A stretch of 6,447 nt of DNA from Streptomyces lilacinus (GTDB lineage Bacteria > Actinomycetota > Actinomycetes > Streptomycetales > Streptomycetaceae): contig KL569420.1 of assembly GCA_000715685.1 (NCBI GenBank), positions 47,498 to 53,944 of the forward strand, read 5' to 3'. Under the pieces are notes generated by a model, which made no database searches, was not told the DNA's origin, and saw only the letters and a program-made list of their open reading frames with translations. The translations under genes were made by a program, and so were the position numbers. Shown here piece after piece: positions 6,271 to 6,447 of the stretch. The stretch's first letter is position 1; each line of letters starts with the position of its first letter.

Positions 6271-6447
6271 CTGCTGCCCGTCCCGGCAGTCCTGAGCAAG
6301 CTCCTCCCCGTGGGCTGCTCGTGGTGGTGGGGAGCGCCGCCGCACGGCGTTGGCGCACAGTGGTCGTGGTTGCCTTCCTGGCCGTCGTCGCGGCCGCGTG
6401 GGCGGGGCGCGGGGTGGCAGGGCACCTCGTCACCGGCGGTTGGCAGC
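6267..6447 (+). CDS. probable MMPL/RND-family transporter, N-terminus only (3'-partial)
   Basis: A GTG at 6267 overlaps the KAS III-like stop (GTGA), and the frame stays open to the window edge for 60 residues. After a short Pro/Ala-rich start, the basic cluster ARRWR (26-30) precedes one hydrophobic membrane segment VVVVAFLAVVAAAW (32-45), then a GRGVAGHLVTGGW segment (47-59). A positive-inside arginine cluster, one first membrane helix and a following L-(S/T)-GG-(F/W) element are the usual start of actinobacterial MMPL proteins, which export lipids or secondary metabolites. Only the first helix is visible, so another membrane protein is possible. The overlap indicates co-translation with the synthase, which fits export of its product. 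Confidence 0.6.
   Translation, partial: MTAARPGSPEQAPPRGLLVVVGSAAARRWRTVVVVAFLAVVAAAWAGRGVAGHLVTGGWQ

Overview
The window looks like chromosomal DNA of a high-GC actinomycete, most likely a Streptomyces or close relative. GC is high throughout, the coding frames have strong G/C bias at third positions, GTG starts are common, and several genes overlap by four bases. No RNA gene, insertion sequence or CRISPR array is visible.

Left part (1-3564): the 3' part of a GbsR/MarR-type regulator runs into the window from the left. It converges on a class A beta-lactamase gene that is read leftward. Divergently from the lactamase lie a LysR-type regulator and, overlapping it by 4 bases, a cytoplasmic penicillin-recognising serine-enzyme homologue. 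This trio matches the blaL-blaA-blaB arrangement described in Streptomyces cacaoi, where the LysR protein and the BlaB protein are both needed for beta-lactamase expression. The LysR gene carries an apparent one-base frameshift near 2010. The disrupted reading frame happens to stay open and runs in frame into blaB, giving a single 609-codon open frame (1735-3564) that looks like a fusion but whose middle third is an out-of-frame translation.

Right part (3592-6447): a compact acyl-chain biosynthesis group converges on blaB. A FabF/KAS II-like ketosynthase and an acyl carrier protein form a leftward two-gene operon with an ATGA overlap. Divergently, a KAS III-like synthase overlaps the start of an unfinished membrane protein that resembles the N-terminus of MMPL/RND-type transporters. 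A priming synthase, a carrier, an elongating synthase and a possible exporter suggest the edge of a larger polyketide or fatty-acyl specialised-metabolite cluster extending to the right. The product cannot be read from this window, and no chain-length-factor partner for the ketosynthase is visible.

The points most worth a second look are the blaA frameshift and resulting blaA-blaB open frame, the atypical active-site motif of the KAS III-like enzyme, and the identity of the acyl cluster beside the bla regulon.
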